From contig NC_051445.1 of NCBI RefSeq assembly GCF_001649575.2, positions 29,648,995 to 29,712,994 on the forward strand: a stretch of 64,000 bases of DNA, in the 5' to 3' direction. The DNA comes from Kryptolebias marmoratus (lineage: Eukaryota; Chordata; Actinopteri; Cyprinodontiformes; Rivulidae). Positions within the stretch are counted from its first letter, which is position 1. Every line of letters begins with the position of its first letter. The position numbers and the translations under genes are program-made. Under the pieces are notes generated by a model that was given only the letters and a program-made list of their open reading frames with translations, was not told where the DNA came from and did not search any database. This document shows, piece by piece, positions 1 to 10,007 of the stretch.

Positions 1-1454
1 TCAGGCATGGCAGGTGAGCAGAATGAGTGCTAAACACAGCATGGACAGGACATGAATCATAACAAAAATCGGTGTATTGCAAGTTCCTACCCTCATTAAT
101 GTTGTGGACTAGCTTCATGCTAAAGAAGCAGGACCTTTTGCCAGGATCAGTTCCAGCTATTTTTATTTTTAAAAGAAAAGCAAATGGCGAGGAGGACATC
201 ATCACAGAGAAGGAGACGAGAAACAGGAATTTTTACTTCAAACGTGAACCAGCTCCTGTCATAGAGATATAAGCTGCTTACAGGCCTGACAACCTGAGAT
301 CAGTTTGTGATTCAGTGCAGATTGTTATTGATGAAAAAAATACAAACAATCCATGTGTGATTAAACAAATGTCATATTCTGAAACTGCTATTGATTTAAT
401 AGTTTACTCTAGTGTGAGAGGGCATAAATGATACTTTGTAACCCTCAAGTTCGAACATGTTTGTAACGGGTCAGCCTCGATTTAACATTGGGTTAGCGTT
501 GAGTTAGCAACATCCTCTCTCCTGCCAGCGTATTGACTTGCAGTGCTGTGTACTGTTGTCATGAGAATGATCTGAGGGTAACTGGTTCTCACCATTCCAT
601 GTTGTTACGCATTTCATTTTGTTGGCCATGATGGTCCTCGTTTTCATCAAAATCTAAATCTGAAGACTTTTCACTGATTCCGCAGATCCGGCTGTTGATT
701 CAGGTTCATACTGGTATTGTCATGTTCGGCGTTAACCTTCTGACCCACATGCAAAATCAACAAGACTGAGTGAGGTAAGGGTTTAATTTTATTTCTTTAA
801 AGGCCGTGACAATTCTGCTTTTCCCTCTGGTAGCTTCGTTCAATCAGAAGTTCTTAGAATGGTTCTGGTAGAAGCGTGGGGTAGTGTGTCCAGGGTCCTG
901 TGTGGAGGATGGGTCGCGGAGATTCCTGAGACTGGGTGCCAGAGAATTGATGAGGCGGTGTGGGGGGAAGCAGCGGGCAGGCAGGCTTGCAGGTTCATCC
1001 ACCGGAGGAAAAAACAATGGAACTTGATCCAGCTAGACAATCCAGAAGCGAACCTAAAGGCGGTGCACGTTAATCATCCAGCACTGAGTGGAGATTCTGC
1101 TGCTCCTTTATCCCCCAACACTGATGAGGCTGATGAGATCCACCTGTGTAGGCTGCCCAGGTTCCTCACCAAGATCCTTGCTGGAACAGATGCATCACTC
1201 ATACTCACACTCACACACAGGAACCCTGACAGGTATGGTTACATATCCATTACTCCCATGAAGTCTTCCAGCATTTCTTCGTATTCAAAAAAAGGCTTCT
1301 ACTTCCATTTCCACTAATAAACAATGATGCAGTAACCATGTTCTTGGTTCTTCATCAATATTTTTGTACAAGCCAGTACACATGGCACGTCATGAACACA
1401 GGATGGAAACTCTGCCACACAAATTAGAACAAATGTGGCAGTAATTTTGCTTTC
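1..1454. other. No recognised gene or repeat
   Basis: AT-rich to mixed sequence. A 152-codon open frame at 859-1317 (+) has no domain, motif or composition I recognise and overlaps an antisense frame at 840-1040, so I treat it as a chance frame. Nothing else is supported here. Confidence 0.5.
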
Positions 1455-1795
1455 AGAACTATCACACCAATTGAGGTTCAACAGGTTATTGATGGTCTGA
1501 GTTCTGGGTGCAGTGCTGGCCCAAATGGCCTGGAGATCAAGTTTTTTAAACTTGCGTCTCATATTTTATCATTTACATTATCTACTTTAATTTATCTTTA
1601 GAAACTGGACAAACCACCTCATCATGAAAATGTGCTAAAGTAACCCCGATCTATAAAGGTGTCCCCACGGACATTAATAATTATAGACCTATCTCAATTA
1701 TTAATAGTATAGCAAAAATATTTTAAAAACATTTTTTATCTAATCAATTATCTAAATATCTTGATGAACATAACCTGTTATCTCCAGACCAATTT

Positions 1796-2285
1796 TGTGG
1801 GGTTTTGGGTTTTCTGTTTCAGTTATTGTCTTCATGTTTTTCTGTTTGAGTCTTTGTTCAGTTAGCTTCTGTCTTAGTTTTTATTCTTCTGGTTGTGTCT
1901 TGTTTCCTGTCACTATTCACTCTTCCTCAGTCACTCTCTTGCCTGTCAGCCATGCCCATCTACACCTGTCCCAACTCTGTAATCATGCCACCTGTTCCCA
2001 CTCACCTCGTTATCCTCAGTATTCAAAACCCAGTCACTCCTTCCATACCTCGCTGGTCCATTCTTTGTAGTTGCCTGTTACATGTTTCCGTCCTGTTCCT
2101 GGTTCCGTTCCTGCTCCCACTCTTATTATGTTCATCTTCATCTTAGTTTTGATTTAGTTTATGTTTCTATTTGTTTGCTGCCCCGTCAGCTTTTGTTTGT
2201 TTATCCTTAGTTTAATAAATTATTTTTTCTTTAAAAATGAGTCTGTGCTCTGGGTTTGTCACCATCATCTCCACCCAACATGACA
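1796..2285 (+). mobile_element. Solo LTR (self-priming-type LTR family), 490 bp, inside the LINE
   Basis: Starts TGTGGGG and ends CATGACA. It is flanked by a perfect 5-bp target duplication AATTT (1791-1795 and 2286-2290) and sits inside the RT frame. On the plus strand it has a TATA-like TTCAAAACCC near 2020, a CTGGTCCATT motif near 2050, an AATAAA-type signal near 2215 and the family's terminal GAGTCTGTGCTCTGGGTTTG stretch. No internal region remains, so it is a solo LTR from LTR-LTR recombination. It belongs to the family seen at 2474, 3019, 5163, 12123, 27376, 35051 and 37433. Confidence 0.9.
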
Positions 2286-2473
2286 AATTTGAATTTAGGC
2301 CAAATCAATCCACAGTCACTGGTATTCTTAAATTTACAAATGACATAAAGTCAGCCTCTGATAGCAATAGGCCTACAGGTGCTGTATTTATTGATCTGGC
2401 CAAAGCATTTGACACTGTTCCTCACTACTTACTTTTAGACAAATTATATTCTCTCTGTCTTTCTGCTGATTCC

Positions 2474-2948
2474 TGTCGGGAAGGGTGGAGATTGCTGCAA
2501 ACCCAATGCGAAGACTCATCTTGTAGTTCCAGGGGAAAAAAAAGTAACAAAAGTAACTAAAGTAACAAAAACAAAAGGCCTGACGAGGCGGCAAACAAAA
2601 CTAAATACAAAACACAAACTGAATCCAAAAACCTGAGGTGAACATAAGGAGAACCAGACAACGAGAGAAACATGACAATGGACCAGTGAGTGCATGGAGG
2701 AAATGCTCAGGTTTTAAAAGCTGAGGGTAATTAGGGTAAGTGGGCACAGGTGAGTGATTACAATTACGAGCAGGTGGAAATGGGCGTGGCAGGCAAACAA
2801 GTGATGACAAAGGCCAAGTGAATAATAACATGAAACAAAGACTAAACAAAACCCAGACTAAACATAAAGGCAACTAAATAACAAAAGAAAAGAAACAAAC
2901 CTAAAAGAAAACTCAAAGAACAACTCAAACAAAACCCAAATCATGACA
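2474..2948 (-). mobile_element. Solo LTR, same family, 475 bp, minus orientation
   Basis: Forward-strand ends are TGTCGGG and CATGACA, flanked by a perfect 5-bp duplication ATTCC (2469-2473 and 2949-2953). In minus orientation a TTTTAAAACC box (about 2715) is followed by CACTGGTCCATTGTC. It lies only 183 bp from the previous solo LTR in the opposite orientation and interrupts the same LINE frame, so these are two independent insertions. Confidence 0.9.
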
Positions 2949-3018
2949 ATTCCTTGTTATTTTGTTCTTCATTTTAGAATTCAGTGTGTCTCCTTTCAGG
3001 GCAGCCAGTCTGACTTTA

Positions 3019-3376
3019 TGTCAGTAGCGGGGGAGACGGCGGCGAACCCAGAGCACAGACTCATCATTTAAAAAGAAACTAATTTATTATAGAAAAAAAA
3101 CAAAACATGAACAAAAAGAAATGACCCAGTAAAGAATGAAGAACAGACCGACTTTTAAAGACAGAGGGAGAGATAATAATGGGTTGCAGCTGGGGATGAG
3201 AAACAGGTGAGGTGGGCGTGGCAGGCGTAACCAGAGAATTACTGGGGAGGTGAATGGTGACAAAGGAAAGAGAAAGCCAATAGACTAAACTAAAACAAAG
3301 AACCAAAACCCGACTAAGCAAAAGGCTAAGGGAACACAACAAACAAAACAAGAAACTCAAAATACCGGTGGGAACA
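3019..3376 (-). repeat. 3' LTR of element A (358 bp, internally deleted)
   Basis: Begins TGTCAGTAGC on the forward strand and ends GGGAACA. It carries the family landmarks: GAACCCAGAGCACAGACTCAT, AAACTAATTTATTA (AATAAA on the minus strand) and, on the minus strand, TTTTAAAAG followed by ACTGGGTCATTTC. It is about 100 bp shorter than other family LTRs. No polypurine tract is visible beside 3376, unlike element B. Confidence 0.8.
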
Positions 3377-3595
3377 CCAGGCATTGTCCACTGCGGAGCA
3401 AAAGTTCAGGCGGCTGGCCTGAGAGCCGTCTGCGGCATAGCGAGAGATCAAGCGGGCAAACTGGGCGCTGTCCCTAGCAGTTCAAGAATTATGGTGGACG
3501 GCCCGGGTGACGTCCATAGTGGAGCAAGAGTTCAGGCGGACAGCCCGTGCGCTGTCCACGGCAGATAAGATAAGAGCGGAGCAGGCGTAAGCTAG

Positions 3596-4052
3596 GCGTC
3601 GACCGGGACCCTCGGCGAAGCAGGCGTGAGTGAGGCGTCAACCAGAACCCTCGGCGAAGCAGGCGTGAGTGAGGCGTCGACTGGGACCCTTGGTGAGGCT
3701 CAGGTGCAAAGAACCCCAAGAGCTCAACAAACCCTGGAGGAGGACGTCCAGGGAGGCCTGATGGCCCAGCAGCGTAAAACCCAGGTGACTGGAGAGCGGC
3801 TCCATCAGAGGCGTCGTCCACGACCCCCTCTGGGGCGGCCTGGCGAGGAGCGCCGGCGTCGTCGCCGAGGAGTGTCGTCATCGCCAACCCCCTCTGAAGT
3901 ACTGGCGTGTGGAGCATCTCTCCACGTGGACCAGGCAGGCGTGGCGGAGGCATCCTCCGGGACCCTCCAAGAGGCAGGCCTGGTGGAGGCATCCTCCTGG
4001 ACCCTCCGAGAGGCAGGCGTGGCGGATGCGTTCTCCAGGACCCTCCGAGAGG
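3596..4052 (-). repeat. 39-bp tandem repeats in element A
   Basis: Two clusters: about 2.5 units near 3596-3690 (GGACCCTCGGCGAAGCAGGC plus GTGAGTGAGGCGTCGAC) and three units at about 3936-4052 (GGCGTGGCGGAGGCATCCTC plus CGGGACCCTCCAAGAGGCA). Both are multiples of three and keep frames open, continuing the repeat-rich coding segment of the element. Confidence 0.75.
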
Positions 4053-4140
4053 CACAGGAGAGAGACCTGAACAGGCGGCGTCGGGTTGACCTGCCAGTGG
4101 AGCTGAACAGGTGGCGTCGGGCTGACCTGCCGGTGGCGCT

Positions 4141-4445
4141 GGAGACTGAGGGGTCCGCGGGATGGGCGCTGGAGACACTGGGGGCTCTGCAAAGGGTGCT
4201 GGAGACTGAGGGGTCCGCCGGAGCGGCATTGGAGGATCTGGGGTCCACGGGAGCGGCGTTGGAGGCACTAGGGTTCGCGTGAGCAGTGTTGGAGGCAATG
4301 GGGTCCGCGGGAGCGGCGCTGGAGACTGAGGGGTCCGCGGGAGCAGCGCTGGAGACTAAGGGGTCCGCGGGACGAGCGGTGGAGACACTGGGGGCGCTGC
4401 AGAGGGCGGTGGAGGCACTGAGGACTCTGCAGAGGGCGATGGAGG
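4141..4445 (-). repeat. 30-bp tandem repeat array (about 10 units) in element A
   Basis: Units resemble GGAGACTGAGGGGTCCGCGG followed by GAGCGGCGCT, 30 bp long, repeated with substitutions. As 30 is a multiple of 3 the array stays open in several frames. On the minus strand one frame reads as a decapeptide repeat close to DPSVSSAAPA. This explains the long overlapping frames on both strands between 3.5 and 4.5 kb, which are not separate genes. Confidence 0.85.
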
Positions 4446-4460
4446 GTGGCACTGGAGAAG

Positions 4461-5120
4461 CTAAGAGAGACGTGGGAGATCCGGCTGGCTTGGGTGACTG
4501 GGTGAACAGGATGGCTTGGTTGACTGGGTGGATGCAATGATTAATTGTCCTTTTAAGTGGGTTATTTCGTTAAAAAAGTTCATGAAAATGGGTAGACTGA
4601 AGAGACCAGGTTGTGACGGTAGGATATTTTCGATTATGTTGCAGGTGGTGATGTTGTGTTTGGGATCCGGGTTATTTCTTAGAGATGTGAACAGTCTTTG
4701 AATCTGTAAAGAAATGTCCAAAGGTTCAGTGCAAGCCGTGGAGAAAGATGTGGTTGTGGTGGCGGTCGGTGCCATAAGTGAAGTGGAAGCGGTTGGTGCT
4801 GGGAGTGAAGTGGAAGCTGCTGATGGAGGCATTGAGGCTGCTGCGGCCGGAGAGAACTTGGTGGCTGCCGCGGCCGACGAAAGCTTGGTGGGAGCAGCCA
4901 CGGCCGGAGCGGGCTTGGTGGGAGCAGCCGTGGTGGGAGCAGCCGTGGTTGGAGCGGGTGTGGAAGTGACCGCGGCCAGTGCCCTCTTACGCCGATGGCG
5001 GCTGTGGGATGCTGAAGTGACAATGGGCGAGGAAACCGGGTCCCTCAAGGACGCTGAGTAAGTGTTGTTCCAGTAGCTGCCCCAGGATCTTAACGTTCTC
5101 CCCTTCGGAGAGGGGGACAC
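4461..5120 (-). CDS. Pro/Ala-rich Gag-position protein of LTR element A (219 aa)
   Basis: The first ATG-started frame after the 5' LTR and putative primer site, occupying the gag position. Residues 1-50 contain a basic patch SRHRRKRA. Residues about 50-120 are low-complexity Ala/Pro/Thr/Ser with repeats such as APTTAAPTTAAPTKPAPAVA. Residues about 125-195 form a more complex, Leu/Ile-rich, probably helical segment. The same order (basic RRKR patch, Pro/Ala stretch, helical segment of 60-70 residues, repeats) is seen in element B's 403-aa protein, supporting homology. There is no zinc knuckle, protease or RT motif. The function is unknown; a structural or RNA-packaging role is inference from position only. 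The frame ends just before the 30-bp repeat array. Confidence 0.5.
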   Translation of the reverse strand: MSPSPKGRTLRSWGSYWNNTYSASLRDPVSSPIVTSASHSRHRRKRALAAVTSTPAPTTAAPTTAAPTKPAPAVAAPTKLSSAAAATKFSPAAAASMPPSAASTSLPAPTASTSLMAPTATTTTSFSTACTEPLDISLQIQRLFTSLRNNPDPKHNITTCNIIENILPSQPGLFSLPIFMNFFNEITHLKGQLIIASTQSTKPSCSPSHPSQPDLPRLS

Positions 5121-5150
5121 AGGGAAACGAGTCTGCAGGGCTCTGTTCTG

Positions 5151-5162
5151 GCCGGTTCATTC
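5151..5162 (-). promoter_or_regulatory. Putative primer-binding site of element A, complementary to its own LTR
   Basis: On the minus strand the internal region begins GAATGAACCGGC directly after the LTR end CATGACA. Its last 11 bases are the exact reverse complement of GCCGGTTCATT in the same LTR (forward 5360-5370). No TGG start typical of a tRNA primer site is present. Confidence 0.6.
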
Positions 5163-5613
5163 TGTCATGACGTGGGGAAAGCGTTATGAACCCAATACGC
5201 AGACTCATCTTAAAAATAAAAACTAATTTATTTAAATTAACAAAACTAGAAAACAAAAGGCTGACGTGGCAGCAAAACAAACTATAACAAAAATCCAAAG
5301 ACGGCAAGACAAGGCAAGGTGAGGCAAGGCAAGGTGGGACCATGGACAAAAACAACAACAATGAACCGGCTGGGAGGTGGAGAAGACCAGGTTTTAAAGC
5401 AGAGGATGATAATGGGAAGTGGATACAGGTGAGTGATAATGATTGTTAACAGGAGGAGATGGGTGTGGCAGAATTGACAAGTGCAGACAGAGGAGAAGTG
5501 AATGATGAAAGAACACAGAAGGTAAACACCAAACAAAGACAAAACATGAAAACAATAACTCAAAAATGCAAAAGATATCACAAAGCATAACAACAAAATC
5601 CCATATCCTGACA
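5163..5613 (-). repeat. 5' LTR of element A (451 bp)
   Basis: Forward ends are TGTCATGACG and CCTGACA. In the minus (sense) direction it has GCTTTAAAACC (forward about 5391-5400), GCCGGTTCATT about 28 bases downstream, AATAAATTAG (forward about 5219-5228), then AGACTGCG-type R/U5 sequence. The forward open frames drawn through it are chance frames. Confidence 0.85.
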
Positions 5614-5818
5614 AGTCTTTAATGTTATTACTGTCCTTTTGGGATAATTTGTGCCTGATGCAGCGTATAGAAGTTGTGCATAGGTCAAACAGTAAGTATT
5701 CTGACTCTTCAATCCATTCAGATGAGAAATTGCTTGACACCAACAATACCATTTCATCTTGTGACAGAGTTCCTATTTTTATGACAATAAAGTTTAAAAG
5801 TTCATCCTCTATCATCAC
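5614..5818 (-). pseudogene. LINE ORF1-like coding fragment, cut by element A
   Basis: A minus-strand frame from about 5818 reads EDELLNFIVIKIGTLSQDEM followed by VLLVSSNFSSEWIEESEYLL and a CIRHKLSQKDSNNIKD stretch. It stays in frame up to exactly 5614, where the LTR of element A begins. I associate this charged DE..LL..I...L.QDE pattern with ORF1-type proteins of vertebrate LINEs, but this is from memory of style and could be another transposon gene. No start-side or downstream remainder is seen. Confidence 0.45.
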
Positions 5819-5879
5819 TCAACTGCTATTTCATAAACAAAGATCTCAGATTTTGTTTGTGAGCTACCAGCTCCTCCAG

Positions 5880-6215
5880 TACACAGTGCTGCACACGCTG
5901 CCATCTTCCAAGGTTTGCTTTGTATGTACCATACAGTTGCCATGAACTTCTATGTACATGTACTTTTTTCTATTTTTTACATACTATCTGGCTAGGTTTA
6001 GGGGAAGCATTGAGATGTGCATAATTGTGAGAGTTTGGGTGAGTGTGAGTGTACTTAAATAAGGTATGGGTGTTTTTGTGTTTAAATATCTTGTAATATA
6101 GTTTGGATTTACTTACTTTGATTTGTATTAATGTTTACATTTATGTTTTGTAAGGATCCCCTCAAAAATGAGATGATGCATCTCAAGGGGTTAACCTTGA
6201 AATAAATAAATAAAA
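5880..6215 (+). mobile_element. Probable LINE 3' UTR with (AATA)n tail
   Basis: The end GGATCCCCTCAAAAATGAGA, ATGCATCTCAAGGGGTTAAC and CTTGAAATAAATAAATAAA resembles the 3' ends of fish CR1/L2-type LINEs. No coding part is recognised next to it. Confidence 0.4.
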
Positions 6216-6972
6216 GAAAATAAAATTCACCCCACTTCGGCATTTATTGACTAAAACGTTAAAAACATGGTATTTAAGCTTTAGATCAGAGAACTGTGTC
6301 CCTGGAATGTTTTGTGGAAGTGTTTCACTAAAGGATATTCATGCAATGTCAGTATTTTGAGATTTGATTTCAGTTCTCCTTTAAGGATTTGATGCTATTA
6401 CATGATGGTTGAAATTTAAATAAACTTTGGTGTTGTTGTACTTGGTTTGGCCATGAGTTCATTATGTCAGTGTGCTTACCAAAGCAACGGGATGAACATT
6501 TAAGGCTTCTTTATGAGGTCTTATGCAAGAGGTAGGGTACAACCTAGACTGTTCACTATACACAAATAAATATATTTAGTTTTGTAAAAATAACTTTTTA
6601 CATAGAATATCACATTTGATAAGAACAATTTAATAAAAGAAACATTGTAAAAATGGAGAAATTTTCAGAAATTATTTTGAAAGTTAACAGTACAATCTAC
6701 ACAGAAACTCTTTTTTTCCAAAACCATAATCTTACTTGTCATTTTTAAATGTATCCTTGTTTATAAAAATGTTTTCATTTACACAGAAACAAAGAAATTA
6801 CCCAAAATGCTGTAGTAATTATGCCAGACTTGTATGCAGAATTGCAATGCTGCCACAAAAATACACCATCAACAGGAATAAAGGCATGGAGCATGCACAT
6901 AAACCTTACATGTCTGTTAGGAATCATAGACTTTATATATCTATATCCCATCTCACTCTTTTTTTTACTTCA
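6216..6972. other. AT-rich intergenic sequence, nothing recognised
   Basis: Low-GC sequence without supported gene, repeat boundary or terminal inverted repeats. Confidence 0.5.
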
Positions 6973-7035
6973 CATGGGTGTTTCCACTTCACTTCAAGCT
7001 CGGGTCCTCTACGGTCCTCAAGCTGCCATCAGTCA
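6973..7035 (-). mobile_element. 3'-end fragment of the Rex6/R4-like LINE family
   Basis: TTCACATGGGTGTTTCCACT and TCACTTCAAGCTCGGGTCCT, followed by CTACGG, parallel the 3' terminus of the larger copy at 7316-7380 (TTTTCACAGGCAGTTCCATT, TCACTTAAAGCTTGGGTCCT, CTACCA). It is a short second copy of the same terminus. Confidence 0.5.
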
Positions 7036-7314
7036 CCCTGCTTATGACTCTAAGCAGCAATTAGTTGTTCAATGTAGGACTCCACTGACACATCTGGTAG
7101 CTGTAGCCAGTTGCACAAAAAACAGCATCTACATCAGGACAACCTGGAGACTTAGAATAATTGTCGCAAATACCTCACATGGGAGAGATGGCTTAAATCA
7201 AAAATATTCCCCATAATCAAATAAACTTGAATAAAAAGACTAAAACAATGTAAAATGTTTGTATTTACTGAATACAGATATACATACATGCATACACACA
7301 TAAACCCTATTGGT

Positions 7315-8940
7315 TTTCACAGGCAGTTCCATTTCACTTAAAGCTTGGGTCCTCTACCAGAGGCCTGGGAGCTTAAGGGTTCTCCTCAGTATCTTAGCTG
7401 TTCCTAGGACTGCACTCTTCTGGACAGAGATCTCTGAGGTTAATCCTGGGATCTGTTGGAGCCATTCTTCCAGTTTGGGGGTTACAGCACTGAGTGCTGT
7501 GATGACCACTGGTACCACTAAGGCCTTGATTCTCCACAACTTCTCCATTTCCACTCTTAGCCCTTGGTATTTCTCAAGCTTCTTGTGCTCCTTCTTCCTG
7601 ATGTTAAAGTCACTTGCAATACCTACATCTATCACCACTGCTTTCCCATGTATCTTATCTATCACCACAATGTCCGGTTGGTTAGCCATCACCTGTTTGT
7701 CAGTCTGGATCTGGAAGTCCCACAGTATCTTAGCCCTGCCATTCTCCACCACCTTGGTGGAGTCTCCCACTTTGACTGTGAGACTTCCCGTCCATAATTG
7801 GTACAGATGTTCCTGTACACTATTCCAGTCACTTGGTTTTGGCGTTTCATGTTTGCTTTGCCTGCCTGTATCTTACATCCTGTTATTATGTGCTGGACTG
7901 TCTCCGGGGTGTGGTAGAACCCTTGTGCTCTTACTCTTATGCTGAGGGCCTGCACTTGCGCTGCAATGATTAGTGACGCTGTGTTGAACTTCAGTCCAGC
8001 CCTTTCTAGCCACTGGCAGGATTTGTTAATATCTGCCACTTCCTCATTTTGCTGGTGGTACATGCCGTGCAGGGGCTTGTCTTTCCATGATGGTTTCTCT
8101 TTCCCGTCTTCCACATTGGGTTTCTGCTGCCTGAGACATTCAATTAGCAGTTTATCATTTGAGGATTGATCTTGGTTGTTTCATCCTGTATAATGACTCT
8201 AATGCTCATGAGTCCTCTGCCCCCTCATTTCTCTTAGTGTACAGTCTTAGGTTGCTGGAATTGTGAAATCCTCTGTGCATTGTGAGGAGCTTTCATGTTT
8301 TGATGTCAGTGGCTTCTGTCTCCTTCTTTGACCAAGTTATACTAGCAGTGTTTCTGATGACTGGCACTGCATATGTGTTGATGGCTTGGACTTTGTTCTT
8401 GTCATTCAGTTGGCTCTTCAGGACCGGACCTGCCCTATTCTTTGCAGGTATTTGGTCATGGCTGACTTCCTTGGGGTCTCATCATGGTTGCCATTTGTCT
8501 GCAGATACCAAGGTACTTGTATCTGTCCTAGACATCTGCAATGTTGCCTTCAGGTAGGTCAAGCCCTTCAGTTGTCATTCCTTGCCTTTCTTGGACACCA
8601 TTCAGCTGCACTTATCAAGTCTAAATACATAATGTCCTTGCTGTATATCCTGGTGAGACAGATCAGTGAGACAGTGTCTTGCTCAGTATTGGCATATAGC
8701 CTGATGTCATGCAGAAGAGGTGACTGATGACTGTTCCACTTTGAAACTGGTATCCATAGCCTCTCTTTGTGATGATCAGGATGAGGGCGTTCTGCCCCAT
8801 GCTGAACAGGAGTAGGGACAGAACATCACCTTGGTGTATACCACATTTGATGGTGACTAGTGCAGTTGGCTTTGAATTGGCATCGAGTTGTCTTCCACAT
8901 TCCCATTGAGTTCTCAATGAAATTTCTAAGGGTAGCAAAT
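7315..8940 (-). mobile_element. Rex6/R4 (Dong)-like LINE with C-terminal restriction-like endonuclease, decayed
   Basis: Minus-strand frames give, N to C: an RT piece with GIHQGDVLSLLLFSMGQNAL (about 8750-8860); a middle domain (about 7950-8114) with LNFN-type AGLKFNTASLIIAAQVQALS; a CCHC-like motif in ETVQHIITGCKIQAGKANMK; and a C-terminal domain MANQPDIVVIDKIHGKAVVI followed by DVGIASDFNIRKKEHKKLEK. The PD-X12-D arrangement after a CCHC motif is the signature of the restriction-like endonuclease of R2/R4-type LINEs. The end PKLEEWLQQIPG and SAVLGTAKILRRTLKLPG is the typical C-terminus of fish copies. Stops, frameshifts and loss of the RT YADD region make it dead, and it is 5' truncated at about 8940. 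Rex6 assignment is by clade resemblance. Confidence 0.8.
7354..7770 (-). pseudogene. Restriction-like endonuclease domain of the Rex6/R4-like LINE
   Basis: A 138-codon intact stretch holding the PD-X12-D core (PDIVVIDKIHGKAVVIDVGI) with KKEHKKLEK downstream, the catalytic-core pattern of R2/R4 endonucleases. The family nicks the genomic target for target-primed reverse transcription. The frame is continuous from WRMAG upstream into the natural C-terminus, but the upstream RT is broken, so the protein is not expected to be made as a unit. Confidence 0.75.
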
Positions 8941-9206
8941 AGGCAGTTCAGTTCTGAGAATAAACTTACCATTCATCAAATTTTAACAACTGAAAGATGA
9001 AATTTGTTTGTCACAGGGAACCTTTATCATAATATTTACACTAAATAAGTAGAAAACCGAATTTTGTCTGTAAGATTTTATTACAAAATTAATATAAATC
9101 AGGAAAATAGAATCAACAATAAACAATTAAGAAAACAAAACAAAACTAAGACTAACACTAAGAGATTAGGTAATATTTTTGTGAGGAATGATTATTATGA
9201 AACGGG

Positions 9207-9302
9207 CATGGTACCGGTCTGTCATGGTGAAGAGAGAGCTGAGTCAAAAGGCGAAGCTCTCGATTTACCGGTCAATCTACATTCCTACCCTCATTTGATG
9301 AG
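9207..9302 (+). mobile_element. Rex3 fragment
   Basis: GTACCGGTCTGTCATGGTGA and AGAGAGAGCTGAGTCAAAAG with GCGAAGCTCTCGATTTACCG match the same interval of the longer Rex3 copy at 42045-42125 almost base for base. It is about 95 bp and too short to code. Confidence 0.85.
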
Positions 9303-9429
9303 CTTTCCAGCATTGCCTTTCTGATATTACTGGAGTTATTAACCTGTTTCGATTTGTGTAAGGCTTGTTTTGATAAGATTTTAGAAAATGCCAGAAGCGA
9401 GTCCCCAGGTAACGAACAAACTTAGGAGA

Positions 9430-9790
9430 CAATAATTAAGTAGAAAACTTTATTGTGCAGAGGAGGTGGGATCTGGAAGGAGGAGAGGATTAATTAATGT
9501 CTTTGTCTAGTAGTCAACTTGCAGATGGCTTGGAGGAATTAGGGAAGGACGCCAACTTACAGGTAGTGCCAGGTGGGAGCGCAGAGGTGAGTATCCTAGG
9601 TGAGTATATACATGGTGCGTGAAGGTGGTTCGTAGGAGGCAGACAGGCTTCACTTTCCGAACTTCGTGGGGGAGTATTTACACAGTGCAGGTTCAGGGCA
9701 GTAGAAGGTGGAGTCCAGGTTGGAGGATTCAGGCAAGGTGAGTAGGTTTGCAGGTTCGTGTAAGATATAAAATCCACATAAACACAAAAA
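9430..9790 (-). repeat. Possible LTR fragment
   Basis: Contains AAAACTTTATTGTGCAGAGG (AATAAA on the minus strand) and a G-rich, CAGGT-repeating sequence resembling the style of the gypsy LTR at 56.8-57.3 kb. No ends or target duplication were found. Confidence 0.3.
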
Positions 9791-9806
9791 ATTAAGGTAA
9801 ATGAAA

Positions 9807-10007
9807 CAGGGAGGGGGCTGCAGTAGTTTGGTGGTCAGTGCTGTGATCTTGCAATCCTGAGGATGCAGTTTTGAGCCCAGGTTGTGTCAGGAAGGGCATC
9901 CAGCGTAAAAAAAACAATTGCAACATCTTTTATGCAAGTTTGCTCGCTGTGGCAAACCCTGCAGAAGGGAGCATCCAANNNNNNNNNNNNGGGGGGTGGG
10001 GGTGGGG
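9807..10007 (+). mobile_element. tRNA-type SINE, family b
   Basis: A head with GTGGTCAGTGCTGTGATCTT (A-box-like) and TTTTGAGCCCAGG (B-box-like) is followed by the body GTCAGGAAGGGCATCCAGCG and TTGCTCGCTGTGGCAAACCC. It is flanked by a 10-bp duplication GTAAATGAAA (9797-9806 and 10008-10017). Positions 9979-9990 are unresolved bases inside the element. A second copy is at 44631-44820. Confidence 0.8.
9979..9990. other. Unresolved bases (12 N) inside a SINE
   Basis: Followed by a G-rich run, probably an assembly difficulty. Single unresolved bases are also at 18752 and 51007. Confidence 0.99.

Larger units (their letters stand above)
1455..3018 (+). mobile_element. L2/CR1-superfamily LINE reverse-transcriptase fragment, interrupted by two solo LTRs
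   Basis: Translated pieces give an RT in order: ITPIEVQQVIDGLSSGCSAG then GPNGLE (about 1455-1560), VTPIYKG..NNYRPISIINS (about 1640-1710), LSPDQF (about 1775-1795), then after an LTR insert FRPNQSTV and AVFIDLAKAFDTVPHYLLL (2297-2440), then after a second LTR QCVSFQGSQSDFM (about 2980-3018). IDLAKAFDTV is the RT motif carrying the first catalytic Asp. Removing the two LTRs and one copy of each target duplication restores continuity (DQF-EFRP; LSADS-LLF). The copy carries stops and frameshifts and is cut at 3018 by LTR element A, so the F/YADD box and C-terminus are absent. Clade assignment is by remembered motif style. Confidence 0.85.
3019..5613 (-). mobile_element. LTR element A: non-autonomous LTR retrotransposon, minus strand
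   Basis: Two related LTRs (3' LTR 3019-3376, 5' LTR 5163-5613) bracket a 1.8-kb GC-rich internal region that has no RT, protease, RNase H or integrase. Reading on the minus strand, the internal region opens with a putative primer-binding site, a Pro/Ala-rich frame (4461-5120) and then blocks of in-frame 30-bp and 39-bp tandem repeats. The final coding block (CPPELLLHYGRHPG) matches the end of element B's protein (CPPELLLR). The flanks do not show a shared 5-bp duplication: CTTTA on the left inside an L2-like LINE, AGTCT on the right inside a different ORF. A recombination or deletion event has probably joined two insertions. Confidence 0.8.

Noticed and set aside
859..1317. 152-codon open frame on the plus strand
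   Set aside because: No recognisable domain, an overlapping antisense frame and no neighbouring gene structure; treated as chance.
1795..2146. Plus-strand hydrophobic frames (91 and 83 codons) as membrane proteins
   Set aside because: They are translations of the T-rich solo LTR; the same artefact occurs in each family LTR (2601, 3079, 5282, 35047, 37377).
3489..4298. 269-codon minus frame and 218-codon plus frame read as genes
   Set aside because: Both are produced by 30- and 39-bp tandem repeats that stay open in several frames. Only the minus-strand element context is kept.
7310..7945. 211-codon plus-strand frame
   Set aside because: It is antisense to the Rex6/R4-like LINE endonuclease, whose conserved motifs lie on the minus strand.
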